Source of the DNA: JAQVCM01 sp040403095 | GTDB taxonomy: Bacteria; Bacteroidota; Bacteroidia; Flavobacteriales_D; Crocinitomicaceae | Direction: 5' to 3' | Assembly (NCBI GenBank): GCA_040403095.1 | Contig: JBBALI010000021.1 | Location: 1 to 64,000 of the forward strand | DNA: 64,000 nt | Position numbers and translations under genes: made by a program | Notes under the pieces: model-generated | The model's input: only the letters and a program-made list of their open reading frames with translations | Database searches by the model: none | What the model was told of the DNA's origin: nothing | Shown: piece by piece, positions 42,573 to 51,933 of the stretch | How the letters are laid out: the number at the start of each line of letters is the position of its first letter | How positions within the stretch are numbered: position 1 is the stretch's first letter

Positions 42573-45500
42573 CTATTTTCTAAGAACTGTAATAAATCCA
42601 GAACAAAATCCTCTAAATTCGTCTGATTCACAATCAAAATCATCTGATTCTATTGTATAGAAATAAACACCTTCTTGTAAGTCTTTTCCATTGGCATCTT
42701 TTCCGCTAAAAGCATTGGAAACACTGGTCATTTCATATACTAAATTTCCCCAACGGTTCAAAATCAAAATTTTGTATGTCAGGCATTCTTCAAATAATAT
42801 TGGTAGTTGAATTACATCATTGATTCCGTCTCCATTTGGTGTGATAACATTTGGAATCACATAATCTTTCATACTAACGCCTTCGGGAATAAAAATATAC
42901 ATTGTTGTATCGTAACTACAGTTATATTGGTCTGTAACAGTTAAGGTAATGGTTTGATTTCCAAATTGAGGGAAATTAATTGTTGGATTAACGAAGGGGA
43001 TATTTGCCGTACCATTAACGTTCCAATTATATTGGTAAGCTCCTGGAGGAGTTGATAAATTGACAAAAATTCCATTTTGAAAGCAATCTGTCCCGTAACT
43101 GTAATTTGCTAAAATAGGAGATGTAATTACAAATGGACTAACCAAAGTATTGGCGCAACCATTTGCATCTGTATAATCATACGTTACAGAATAATTTCCT
43201 GGTGCCTCACCTCCAATTACCAATACATTACCTGAAACTAATGTTCCTGTAAGTGTTCCTCCTGCAGGAGTCAATGTCAATAATACATCAGGAGATCCAA
43301 AACAATAACTTGAAGCAACACTATTTGTTAAAACGGGTCTTGGAAGTACATCAATTGTTTCAGTGGCTGTTGCAATACAGTTATTTGCATCAGTATATGT
43401 ATACAAAATATCATGCGTTCCATCACTCAAAGCAGCTGGATTGAAAGTTGTTGTTTGTGTTCCATCTACTGTAAAAACACCACCAGTTGGTGTTCCAACC
43501 AAAGTAATTGCTGATGCATAATTACATAAAAAGGGTGGTGTAGTGATTGTTGGTGAAGGCACTGCAACTACAGTAACATTTCCAGTTGTTGAACTTGTAC
43601 AAGAATTTACGTCTGTAAAAGTATATGTCAACGTATGCGTTCCCACTCCAGCTGCCGATGGAACAAAACTATTGTTTGTTACACCAGGACCAGAAAGAGT
43701 TCCACCTGCTGGAGTTAAATTGAAGATTACAGGTACATTTGAGATACAATACGTTGGGTTTATTCCAGTAAAAGTAACAACTGGAAGCGAATTTACTGCA
43801 ATAATATCTGTAGCTGTATTCACGCATCCTTGTGTGGTGGTAAAAGTGTAAGTTATTGTATGTTGACCAACACCAGCTGTTTGAGGGTTGAAATTACTTC
43901 CCGTAACCCCATTTCCTTGTAAAACTCCGTTTCCACCATTCCCATTTGCTGGAGAAAGTGTAATTGGAACGTTACCGCCATCTATACAGATTGAACTTAC
44001 CAAGTTTACAGAAACTGTTGGAACAGCAAATACTTCAGTTTGCGCAGTTGCAGTTGCCTGACATCCATTTACATCAGTATAATTGTAAGTAATATTTTGA
44101 ATTCCAGCTGATAATGTCGCAGGATTTAAATTATTTGTTTGTGTTGTATTGATGAAGAATGTTCCTCCAACAGGTGATCCAATTAGGGTAACAGGATTAT
44201 CATTGGCGCAAATGGTTGTTGGCGCTGTAATACTTGGTGTTGGTAAACCAACAACTTCGACACTTGCTGTTGTTGAATTTGAACATCCATTTGCATCTGT
44301 AAAAGTGTAAGTCAATATATGTGTTCCAACTCCAGCAGTTGCAGGGTTAAAACTTGTACCTGTAATTCCTGGTCCAGAAAGTGTTCCGCCAATTGGTGAA
44401 AGTGTAAATTGCAAGGCAGGGTTTGAAACACAATAAGGATTTGTAATTCCTGAAATACTTACAATTGGTAATGGATTTACAATAATTTGATCTGTAGCCG
44501 AATTAGTACATTCATTTTCATCTGTAAAAACATATGTGATTGTTTGTGTACCCGCACCAGCAGTTGCTGGATTAAAATCACTTCCTGAAACACCATTTCC
44601 AGAAAATACTCCCGTTTGTCCTGCACTTGGTGTTGGGCTTGCAATTGTTAAAGGAAATGTAGCTAAATCAATACAAACATCTTCAACTAAAAATAATGAA
44701 ACTGTGGGAACTAAATCTAAGATTTCAACATTGAATTGCTGACTTTGACCAATATTATCAGTAACAGTAACAGCATAGGTACCTGCACAAAGTCCTATTG
44801 CGGTTTGGGTTAATTGAGCTTGTGAATCATTCCAAACGAATGAATAGGGAGCCGTTCCTCCCGAAGGACTTACGGTGGCAGTTCCTGTACATGAAGAAAT
44901 ACCTGGTGTTATACAAGTGCTGTTACAAGTACCATATGTCGGTGCACCAAACGCTGCGGACAAATTGGAAGGCCAAGCTCCTCCGTCAACAGTTCTTCTT
45001 AAACTTTGACCAACATGGTTTGATGCATTTTGATTACTTATCCAATTCTTTCTATTTGCAGGAATATTGTTATAACTATCTAATGAGGCGACCGCATTAC
45101 AGCCACCAATTGTAGCCACACAAGGAGAACCATTCGTGTTTGTTGACGAATTAACCCAGGAAACGGCATCTTGTGGTACCCCATTTGCATCATAGAATGC
45201 AAACCAACCACCGGCATTTGGAAACCAAAGTCTACTTCCACTTGTACAAACACCAATGTCAGTAATGTTAGTTGGAACAACGAGTTCAACAACGTTCCCT
45301 CCATTTTGAACCAATAAATTAGCTGGTACAGCAGTCATATTTGATCCTCTGACCATGCAAAAACCTGCAGGTGGTATAATAGTTCCTGCTGGAATAACAT
45401 ATCCTCCAGTTCCCTCTCCAGTGAAGTTTCCAAGATAATAGCATGAAATATCTATCGGTTCACACAAATTTGGGTTGTATAACTCGATCCATTCTCCTCT

Positions 45501-45722
45501 TCCAGTAGAAACCCCTCCATCTCCACTCATAGAACCATCATTTGAAGAAGGAGAAATCATCAATTCATTTATTAAAATGCTAGGACCAGAATAATCACAT
45601 CCAGAGCCATTACAGATTGTATTAACAGTAGTCGTAAAAGTCGCCGAAATTTGACCAAAAGCGCTAAGGTTAGCAATTGAAAAAACAATAAATACAATAT
45701 AAAATTTTGTTTTTGAAACCAT
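42573..45722 (-). CDS. large repetitive T9SS protein, type B sorting domain
   Basis: The 1049-residue surface protein starts with a signal peptide (to about residue 24, ending AFGQ). A lamin-tail-like beta domain follows (about 45-260; ILINELMISPSSNDGS, GEWIELYNP, DISCYYLGN), then a SprB-type repeat (about 275-335), seven or so PKD-like beta domains of about 75 residues (about 339-880), and a type B C-terminal domain: NVITPNGDGINDVIQLP, ILNRWGNLVYE and LQEGVYFYTI. Type B cargo usually needs a PorP/SprF partner, not seen here. I prefer the Met at 45722, which opens a proper signal peptide, over a Met 30 bases upstream. The domain array shows a higher-order duplication. A matrix or adhesion role is likely. 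Confidence 0.88.
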   Translation of the reverse strand: MVSKTKFYIVFIVFSIANLSAFGQISATFTTTVNTICNGSGCDYSGPSILINELMISPSSNDGSMSGDGGVSTGRGEWIELYNPNLCEPIDISCYYLGNFTGEGTGGYVIPAGTIIPPAGFCMVRGSNMTAVPANLLVQNGGNVVELVVPTNITDIGVCTSGSRLWFPNAGGWFAFYDANGVPQDAVSWVNSSTNTNGSPCVATIGGCNAVASLDSYNNIPANRKNWISNQNASNHVGQSLRRTVDGGAWPSNLSAAFGAPTYGTCNSTCITPGISSCTGTATVSPSGGTAPYSFVWNDSQAQLTQTAIGLCAGTYAVTVTDNIGQSQQFNVEILDLVPTVSLFLVEDVCIDLATFPLTIASPTPSAGQTGVFSGNGVSGSDFNPATAGAGTQTITYVFTDENECTNSATDQIIVNPLPIVSISGITNPYCVSNPALQFTLSPIGGTLSGPGITGTSFNPATAGVGTHILTYTFTDANGCSNSTTASVEVVGLPTPSITAPTTICANDNPVTLIGSPVGGTFFINTTQTNNLNPATLSAGIQNITYNYTDVNGCQATATAQTEVFAVPTVSVNLVSSICIDGGNVPITLSPANGNGGNGVLQGNGVTGSNFNPQTAGVGQHTITYTFTTTQGCVNTATDIIAVNSLPVVTFTGINPTYCISNVPVIFNLTPAGGTLSGPGVTNNSFVPSAAGVGTHTLTYTFTDVNSCTSSTTGNVTVVAVPSPTITTPPFLCNYASAITLVGTPTGGVFTVDGTQTTTFNPAALSDGTHDILYTYTDANNCIATATETIDVLPRPVLTNSVASSYCFGSPDVLLTLTPAGGTLTGTLVSGNVLVIGGEAPGNYSVTYDYTDANGCANTLVSPFVITSPILANYSYGTDCFQNGIFVNLSTPPGAYQYNWNVNGTANIPFVNPTINFPQFGNQTITLTVTDQYNCSYDTTMYIFIPEGVSMKDYVIPNVITPNGDGINDVIQLPILFEECLTYKILILNRWGNLVYEMTSVSNAFSGKDANGKDLQEGVYFYTIESDDFDCESDEFRGFCSGFITVLRK
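43344..44708 (-). repeat. duplicated three-domain block in the type B T9SS gene
   Basis: Within the coding sequence, three distinct beta domains (X, Y, Z) of about 75 residues each occur in the order X-Y-Z and then again X-Y-Z. The pairs are FSGNGVSGSDFNP with LQGNGVTGSNFNP (X), GGTLSGPGITGTSFNP with GGTLSGPGVTNNSFVP (Y), and TTQTNNLNPATLSAG with GTQTTTFNPAALSDG (Z). Each copy is about 226-229 residues long (boundary near 44022). Confidence 0.85.
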
Positions 45723-45949
45723 TTTGAAGTTCCATTTTCTAAGTAGCAACATAGATAAACTATTAGGAAATAATATTAGTAATCATCCAAATTTAATCTT
45801 TTACTTCTAATTTCAGTTAAATATTTTAAAAATATGAAGTAAGATGATAATTGAATACACAACAGACTCCGTTTTTTTGATTTTGGTTGCACTATTTTTT
45901 TTTCAAATCAGCTTTCGATTTGTTTGTACAAAATTTTCAATGAAATGCC

Positions 45950-45957
45950 TACCTTTG
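45950..45957 (+). promoter_or_regulatory. -7 promoter box for mgtE
   Basis: TACCTTTG is an exact TAnnTTTG box; TTTG at 45923-45926 lies 23 bases upstream. The ATG follows after only 4 bases, so the mRNA may be leaderless. Confidence 0.5.
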
Positions 45958-45961
45958 TGTC

Positions 45962-47311
45962 ATGCGTTTTGAGTTAACCAAAGATTTTTTAGAGCAATTG
46001 CGTCGTGCGATTCAAGCAGAAGATACTGTTTGGATTGATGAGCATATTCTTGGTTTACACTTTGCTGATATTGCTGAACTGCTTGATGAGTTAACAAAAG
46101 AACAAGCTAAATTTGTCTATTTCCGCTTAGATGAAGATCTTCAGGCTGATGTATTGATGGAATTGGAAGAAGATGTCCGTGATCGTTTTATCAAAACACT
46201 TTCTTCTAAAGAAATTGCTGAACAGCTTGAAAACTTAGATTCTGATGATGCTGCAGACATCCTTGGTGAACTAACGGACAAAGAAATTCAAGAAGTTATC
46301 TCCCACATGGAAGATGACGAAGCAGCAGAAGACATTGTTGATCTTTTGAATTATGATGAAGATACTGCTGGAGGTTTGATGCAAAAAGAATTTATCCAAG
46401 CAAATTTGAGTTGGCCGGTAGATCGTTGCATCGTTGAATTGCGCCGACAAGCTGAAGATGTTGAGCAGGTTTACACGATTTATGTAGTTGATCAACTTAA
46501 TAAGTTAGTTGGTTTATTGTCGCTTAAAAGATTACTTTTCGCAAATCCAAAAACCAAAATTAGTGACCTTTATCAAGATAAAAATATTATTTCTGTAAAA
46601 ACCACGGATAGCAGCGAGGAAGTTGCTCGTGTTATGGAAAAATATGATTTAGTTTCCATTCCAGTAGTTGATTTTCAAAATAAATTGGTTGGTCGCATCA
46701 CGATTGATGACGTAATGGATATCATCAAGGAGGAGGCAGACAAGGATTTCCAATTGGCTTCAGGGATTTCTGAAAAAATTGAAGCAAATGCAACAGTTTG
46801 GAGAATGTCTCGCGCACGGTTGCCATGGCTGTTAATCGGAATGCTTGGCGGAACCTTGGGAGCACAGGTTATTTCCACTTACGAAGGAAGCATCAGTAAA
46901 ATTCCGGCATTGGCGTTTTTTATTCCATTGATTACAGCAATGGGCGGAAATGTGGGCGTTCAATCTTCTGCAATTGTAGTACAATCGTTGGCTCGTGGAA
47001 ATCAGTTTGATTCAATTACCTCCAAATTAGCCAAAGAAACACTTGTGGGTTTGCTAAACGGACTCATTTGCTCCATTTGTATTTTCGGAATAGCCACAGT
47101 TTTTGAAAATCAAACGCTTGGAATTACTGTGAGTATCGCCCTTTTTGTCGTAATTCTATTTGCTGCTATCATGGGCTCGATGATTCCGTTAATCTTGAAC
47201 AGATATAAGATTGATCCTGCACTTGCAACTGGACCTTTTGTTACTACGTTAAATGATGTTCTGGGATTGTTCATTTACTTCACCGTAGGAATGATTTTAT
47301 ACGGACTATAA
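45962..47311 (+). CDS. mgtE: magnesium transporter MgtE
   Basis: MgtE is a dimeric Mg2+ channel gated by cytosolic Mg2+. The 449-residue product has the acidic superhelical N domain (about residues 1-130, with many Asp and Glu such as EDDEAAEDIVDLLNYDEDTAGGLM), two CBS domains (about 135-260), a connecting helix and five membrane helices (about 285-449). The pore motif FIPLITAMGGNVGVQSSAIVV and the late DPALATGPFVTTLNDVLGL are both present. A hydroxyacid dehydrogenase gene follows after 9 bases, so the two are cotranscribed. Confidence 0.95.
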   Translation: MRFELTKDFLEQLRRAIQAEDTVWIDEHILGLHFADIAELLDELTKEQAKFVYFRLDEDLQADVLMELEEDVRDRFIKTLSSKEIAEQLENLDSDDAADILGELTDKEIQEVISHMEDDEAAEDIVDLLNYDEDTAGGLMQKEFIQANLSWPVDRCIVELRRQAEDVEQVYTIYVVDQLNKLVGLLSLKRLLFANPKTKISDLYQDKNIISVKTTDSSEEVARVMEKYDLVSIPVVDFQNKLVGRITIDDVMDIIKEEADKDFQLASGISEKIEANATVWRMSRARLPWLLIGMLGGTLGAQVISTYEGSISKIPALAFFIPLITAMGGNVGVQSSAIVVQSLARGNQFDSITSKLAKETLVGLLNGLICSICIFGIATVFENQTLGITVSIALFVVILFAAIMGSMIPLILNRYKIDPALATGPFVTTLNDVLGLFIYFTVGMILYGL

Positions 47312-47320
47312 ATTTCAGTT

Positions 47321-48259
47321 ATGAAAATCATTTATTTGGACACCGTTCATCCAATTTTAGAAGAGCGTTTGGTTGCTGCTAACCATCAATGTATTCAGCT
47401 AATAGACTCCGATTTTGAATCAACGAAAAATTTAATTTCAGATGCAGAGGGAATTGTGATTCGTTCACGTTTTCCAATGGATGCGAAATTACTAGACTTT
47501 GCACCCAATTTGAAATTTATTGCACGATCTGGCGCTGGGATGGAAAACATAGATTTAGAATATTGCAGTATGCGAAACATTCAACTTTTCAATGCGCCTG
47601 AAGGAAATCGAAACGCGGTAGGAGAACATGCGCTGGGCATGTTGTTAGCTTTACTTAATAATTTAGTTACGGCAGATGCAGAAGTGCGCTCAGGTAAATG
47701 GGATCGCGAAGGAAATCGAGGAATCGAATTGGATGGTAAAACTGTTGGAATTATCGGTTACGGAAACAATGGTGAAGCTTTCGCTAAAAAGCTACGCGGA
47801 TTTGAGGTCCAAATTCTAGCTTACGATAAGTACAGACAAGATTTTGGAAATGAATTTGTGAAAGAATCATCCTTGGAAGAATTGTATGCCAAGGCAGATG
47901 TTATCAGTTTTCACATTCCCCAAAATGCAGAAACACTTTTTTGGGCGAATGATGCTTTTTTCGAAAGCATTCAAAAACCCTTCTTTTTGCTTAATCTTTC
48001 TAGAGGAAAAATCGTTGAAACCAAAGCACTGTTAAATGCCATTGAAAACGGAAAAGTGCTTGGCGCTGGATTAGATGTGTTGGAATTTGAAAAAGCAAGC
48101 TTTGAAAATTTCTTAGATGGAAATATGCCTGAATCGTTTCAAAATTTACTAGCTTCCAAAAAAGTCATTTTATCGCCTCATGTTGGTGGTTGGACCAACG
48201 AAAGTTATTTCAAATTGAGTGATGTTTTAGCAGATAAAATTCTGCAACATTTTCAATAG
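47321..48259 (+). CDS. D-2-hydroxyacid dehydrogenase (phosphoglycerate dehydrogenase-like)
   Basis: The 312-residue NAD-dependent enzyme belongs to the D-2-hydroxyacid dehydrogenase family. Motifs: FIARSGAGMENIDLEYC, the Rossmann loop VGIIGYGNNGEAFAKKL (about residues 142-158), the acidic NAD-ribose residue in AYDKYR, the catalytic Arg in LNLSRGKIV, Glu in LDVLEFE, and His in LSPHVGGWT. It is most like SerA without a regulatory ACT domain, but serC is not adjacent and other substrates (glycerate, hydroxypyruvate) cannot be excluded. It lies 9 bases after mgtE. Its 3' end faces ileS. Confidence 0.9.
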   Translation: MKIIYLDTVHPILEERLVAANHQCIQLIDSDFESTKNLISDAEGIVIRSRFPMDAKLLDFAPNLKFIARSGAGMENIDLEYCSMRNIQLFNAPEGNRNAVGEHALGMLLALLNNLVTADAEVRSGKWDREGNRGIELDGKTVGIIGYGNNGEAFAKKLRGFEVQILAYDKYRQDFGNEFVKESSLEELYAKADVISFHIPQNAETLFWANDAFFESIQKPFFLLNLSRGKIVETKALLNAIENGKVLGAGLDVLEFEKASFENFLDGNMPESFQNLLASKKVILSPHVGGWTNESYFKLSDVLADKILQHFQ

Positions 48260-48305
48260 TTCGGACAAAGTTCAATTAAAAAATTAGTCTTTGTATAAAA
48301 CAAAA

Positions 48306-48332
48306 AGTCAAATCCTTAAATAGAATTTGACT
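48306..48332 (-). terminator. terminator of ileS
   Basis: AGTCAAAT (48306-48313) pairs perfectly with ATTTGACT (48325-48332) around an 11-base loop; on the minus strand a T-rich tract follows. It sits between the convergent dehydrogenase and ileS genes. Confidence 0.65.
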
Positions 48333-48352
48333 CTCTGAACTAATAGAAAATT

Positions 48353-51300
48353 TTATGATTTTTTCAATGCAATTTTTGCATCTCCTTCTTGAACTAAATC
48401 TATAATTAAAGAATCAGTTCCCAAGGTTTCAAATTGAATGTTATTTGCCAACACTTCGTTACAAACATATTCGCCATTCTTTTCAATTGCATTTTGTAAT
48501 TCTGACGAACATTCAACGAACAAATTAATTTTATCAGTCACCTCAAGTCCAGAGTCTTTACGCAAGTTTTGAACACGATTGATTAACTCTCTTGCGATTC
48601 CTTCTTGGCGTAATTCTTCTGTCAATGTAATGTCCAATGCAACAGTAATTCCATTTTCACTACTCACCAACCAACCTGGAATATCTTGCGCGATGATTTC
48701 AAAGTCGCCTCCATCTAAGTTGATTTCAGTTCCCTCAATTTCACCCCTCCAAGCATTGGTGCTTTCAATAGATGCGATGTCGTCTTGCGTAAATCCAGCA
48801 ACCAATGTCGCAATCGCTTTCATTTGTTTACCGTATTTAGGTCCAATGGTTTTGAAATTTGGTTTGATGCTTTTCACCAACATCCCATTTCCTTCTTCCA
48901 ATAATTCCAATTCTTTCACATTGACTTCAGAAAGAATCAATTCAGAAATGTGTTGAATATTTTTAGCAAAATCAGCACTTAATGCTGGAACCATAATTTT
49001 TTGCAAAGGTTGACGAACTCTCAAACGCTCTTTTTTACGTAATCCTAATACCAACGAAGAAACACGTTGTGCAATTTCCATTTGAGCTTCTAAGTCTGTG
49101 TTAATCATGGCTTCTTTCACTTTAGGGAAATCAGCCAAATGCACGGAACTTACAGTATGACGTAAGGTAACCGCATTCAAATCTGAAAACAATTGATCCA
49201 TGAAAAATGGTGCAATCGGCGAACCTAAAATGGCAACCGTTTCCAAACAAGTATAAAGCGTTTGGTATGCGGAGATTTTGTCTTGTGAATCTTCTGATTT
49301 CCAGAATCTTCTTCTACATAATCGCACATACCAATTCGACAATTGATCGTTCACAAAATCTTGAATCAATCGGCCTGCTTTCGTTGGTTCATATGTTTCG
49401 TATGATTCATCTACTTGTTGAATCAAGGTATTCAATTTCGATAAAATCCATCGGTCAATTTCTGGTCGATTTTCCAACGCGATTTCTGCTTCAGAATAAT
49501 CGAAACCATCAATGTTTGCATACAATGTAAAGAACGAATACGTATTGTACAAAGTTCCGAAAAACTTGCGTTGTACTTCTGTAATTCCGTCTAAATCAAA
49601 CTTCAAGTTGTCCCACGGTTGTGCATTCGTAATCATGTACCAACGCGTCGCATCTGGACCGTATTTATCTAACGTTTGGAAAGGATCAATCGTATTTCCC
49701 AAACGTTTTGACATTTTTTGACCATTTTTGTCAAGCACCAAACCGTTAGAAATCACATTTTTGTATGCTACAGAATCAAAAACCATCGTTGCAATAGCGT
49801 GTAAGGTATAAAACCAGCCTCTTGTTTGGTCAACACCTTCAGCAATGAAATCTCCCGGAAAACCTTTGTGATTGTCAATCAATTCTTTGTTTTCAAACGG
49901 ATAATGCCATTGTGCATAAGGCATAGCGCCTGAATCAAACCAAACGTCAATCAAATCTGCTTCGCGTTTCATTGGTTTTCCAGATGCAGAAACCAAAGTA
50001 ATTGTATCAACGTAATTTTTGTGCAAATCAATCTGTGCGTAGTTTGCTTCTGACATATCACCAACTATAAAATTAGCCAATGGATTTTCAGTCATAAAGC
50101 CAGCTTTCACTGATTTATCGCTTTCGTTTTTCAATTCTTCAACCGAAGAAATAATGAGTTGTTCATCACCTTCTTCTGTTGCCCAAATTGGAATTGGAAT
50201 TCCCCAATAGCGTGAACGAGAAAGGTTCCAATCATTGACATTTTCCAACCATTTCCCAAATCGTCCAGTTCCTGTTGATTCAGGTTTCCAATTGATGGTA
50301 TTGTTGAGTTCCATCATTCGTTCCTTCACATTTGAAGCGCGAACAAACCATGAATCTAGAGGATAATATAAAATTGGTTTATCAGTTCTCCAGCAATGCG
50401 GATAACTGTGTTCATATTTTTCAACTTTAAATGCTTTGTTCTCTGTTTTCAGTTTGATGGAAATTTGAACATCGGCAGATTTTTCAGGTTCTGTTCCTGC
50501 ATCGTAATATTCATTTTTGACATACATTCCTGCAAATTCGCCCATTTCTGGTCTGAATTTTCCTTGTAGATCTACCAATGGAACAGCTTTTCCTGAATCG
50601 TCTAGTACCAACATTCCTGGAATACCCGCTTCCGCAGCAACTTTAGCATCATCAGCCCCAAAAGTAGGTGCGATGTGTACAATTCCAGTTCCATCTTCCG
50701 TAGTCACGAAATCACCGGGAATCACTCGGAAAGCTTTTTCAGCATTTTCATGTGGCAATGCATAAGGAAGCAATTGTTCATATTGAATCCCAACCAAATC
50801 TTTTCCTTTACATTCTCCAGCGATGAAATATGGAATTGTTTTGTCACCAGAAGTGTAATTTGCTAATTCTGAATGATCTTCAACCGGAACGTAACCTTTA
50901 GAAAACTGATATGAAACTAAATTTTTAGCCAATATTACATGAATTGGTTCAAAGGTGTATTGGTTAAATGATTGTATCAAAACATAATCAATATTCGGTC
51001 CTACCGCCAAAGCAGTATTTGAAGATAATGTCCAAGGCGTTGTTGTCCAAGCAAGGAAATAAATTTTTTCATTCGGTAGGTTTAAGTCGCGACTTGAACC
51101 TACCGAATGAAAATTTGCAAATGGTATTTTTTCACCATTGGAGATCTTAAATTGTGCAACAACAGTCGTGTCTTTCACATCGCGGTAACATCCCGGTTGG
51201 TTCAATTCGTGCGAAGACAATCCTGTTCCTGCTTTCGGAGAATAGGGTTGGATCGTGTAACCTTTGTACATCAAATCTTTGTTGTACAATTGACCCAGCA

Positions 51301-51790
51301 ACCACCACACAGATTCCATGTATTTTGGTTCATAAGTGATGTATGGATTTTCCATATCCACCCAATAACCCATTTGTTTAGTCAAATTATTCCAAATATC
51401 CGTGTAACGCATGACCGCTTCGCGGCACGCTTTGTTGTAATCTTCTACAGAAATTTTCTTCCCAATATCTTCTTTCGTGATTCCCAATTCTTTTTCAACG
51501 CCTAATTCCACTGGTAAACCGTGCGTATCCCAACCAGCTTTGCGTTTTACTTGAAATCCTTTCAACGTTTTGTAGCGACAAAAAATATCTTTGATTGAGC
51601 GCGCCATCACGTGGTGAATTCCAGGCAAACCATTCGCAGAGGGTGGACCTTCGAAAAACACGAATGGAGTTTTACCTTGGCGGGAAGTAATCGATAGATC
51701 AAAAATGGAATTTTCGTCCCATTTTTTCATTACCTTTTCTGCAACTTCTGGAAGATTTAAACCTTTGTACTCTTGATATTTTGAACTCAT
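48353..51790 (-). CDS. ileS: isoleucyl-tRNA synthetase
   Basis: IleS charges tRNA-Ile and edits valine. The 1145-residue product has the HIGH-like motif GLPGIHHVMAR (residues 55-64), the editing CP1 domain (about 200-420, with TTPWTLSSNTALAVGP), the KMSKS loop as KMSKRLGN, and a helical anticodon-binding part. The C-terminus lacks the four-Cys zinc finger, as in eukaryotic-like IleS of the long type that is often mupirocin-insensitive (inference). I start at the Met of MSSKYQEYKG (51790), the family start, rather than a Met 30 bases upstream. A near-perfect palindrome encodes residues 228-241 inside the CP1 region. A TATCTTTG box lies upstream. Confidence 0.95.
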   Translation of the reverse strand: MSSKYQEYKGLNLPEVAEKVMKKWDENSIFDLSITSRQGKTPFVFFEGPPSANGLPGIHHVMARSIKDIFCRYKTLKGFQVKRKAGWDTHGLPVELGVEKELGITKEDIGKKISVEDYNKACREAVMRYTDIWNNLTKQMGYWVDMENPYITYEPKYMESVWWLLGQLYNKDLMYKGYTIQPYSPKAGTGLSSHELNQPGCYRDVKDTTVVAQFKISNGEKIPFANFHSVGSSRDLNLPNEKIYFLAWTTTPWTLSSNTALAVGPNIDYVLIQSFNQYTFEPIHVILAKNLVSYQFSKGYVPVEDHSELANYTSGDKTIPYFIAGECKGKDLVGIQYEQLLPYALPHENAEKAFRVIPGDFVTTEDGTGIVHIAPTFGADDAKVAAEAGIPGMLVLDDSGKAVPLVDLQGKFRPEMGEFAGMYVKNEYYDAGTEPEKSADVQISIKLKTENKAFKVEKYEHSYPHCWRTDKPILYYPLDSWFVRASNVKERMMELNNTINWKPESTGTGRFGKWLENVNDWNLSRSRYWGIPIPIWATEEGDEQLIISSVEELKNESDKSVKAGFMTENPLANFIVGDMSEANYAQIDLHKNYVDTITLVSASGKPMKREADLIDVWFDSGAMPYAQWHYPFENKELIDNHKGFPGDFIAEGVDQTRGWFYTLHAIATMVFDSVAYKNVISNGLVLDKNGQKMSKRLGNTIDPFQTLDKYGPDATRWYMITNAQPWDNLKFDLDGITEVQRKFFGTLYNTYSFFTLYANIDGFDYSEAEIALENRPEIDRWILSKLNTLIQQVDESYETYEPTKAGRLIQDFVNDQLSNWYVRLCRRRFWKSEDSQDKISAYQTLYTCLETVAILGSPIAPFFMDQLFSDLNAVTLRHTVSSVHLADFPKVKEAMINTDLEAQMEIAQRVSSLVLGLRKKERLRVRQPLQKIMVPALSADFAKNIQHISELILSEVNVKELELLEEGNGMLVKSIKPNFKTIGPKYGKQMKAIATLVAGFTQDDIASIESTNAWRGEIEGTEINLDGGDFEIIAQDIPGWLVSSENGITVALDITLTEELRQEGIARELINRVQNLRKDSGLEVTDKINLFVECSSELQNAIEKNGEYVCNEVLANNIQFETLGTDSLIIDLVQEGDAKIALKKS
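51066..51113. repeat. 48-bp near-perfect palindrome inside ileS
   Basis: The sequence from 51066 to 51113 is a palindrome with one mismatched pair in 24: TTTTCATTCGGTAGGTT at the left end is the exact reverse complement of the right end, and the centre is AAGTCGCGACTT. It stays in frame with ileS and encodes HSVGSSRDLNLPNE. Because it is palindromic, the opposite strand reads almost the same peptide. It falls in a part of the protein whose length varies between homologues, as far as I remember. It resembles the protein-coding palindromic elements known from Rickettsia (RPE). Confidence 0.85.
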
Positions 51791-51817
51791 TTTAGGGTAT
51801 TTTGTCAAATAAAGATG

Positions 51818-51825
51818 CAAAGATA
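51818..51825 (-). promoter_or_regulatory. -7 promoter box for ileS
   Basis: On the minus strand TATCTTTG is an exact TAnnTTTG box 27 bases before the chosen ATG at 51790. It lies upstream of both candidate Met codons only for the inner one with a normal leader, which supports the inner start. The nearest TTG upstream is 27 bases away, too far for a standard -33. Confidence 0.5.
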
Positions 51826-51933
51826 ATCCAAAATTGTAAATTTTAGTTTTCGCAAAAGAGTTTGAACGCTTGAAATCCTACAAAATCAAGAATTAAACGA
51901 TTTATATTTACATTTGAAATCAAATCGAAAATC

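Noticed and set aside
51107..51505. 132-residue plus-strand frame opposite ileS
   Set aside because: It is antisense to conserved IleS sequence; its N-terminal likeness to the IleS peptide just reflects the palindrome.
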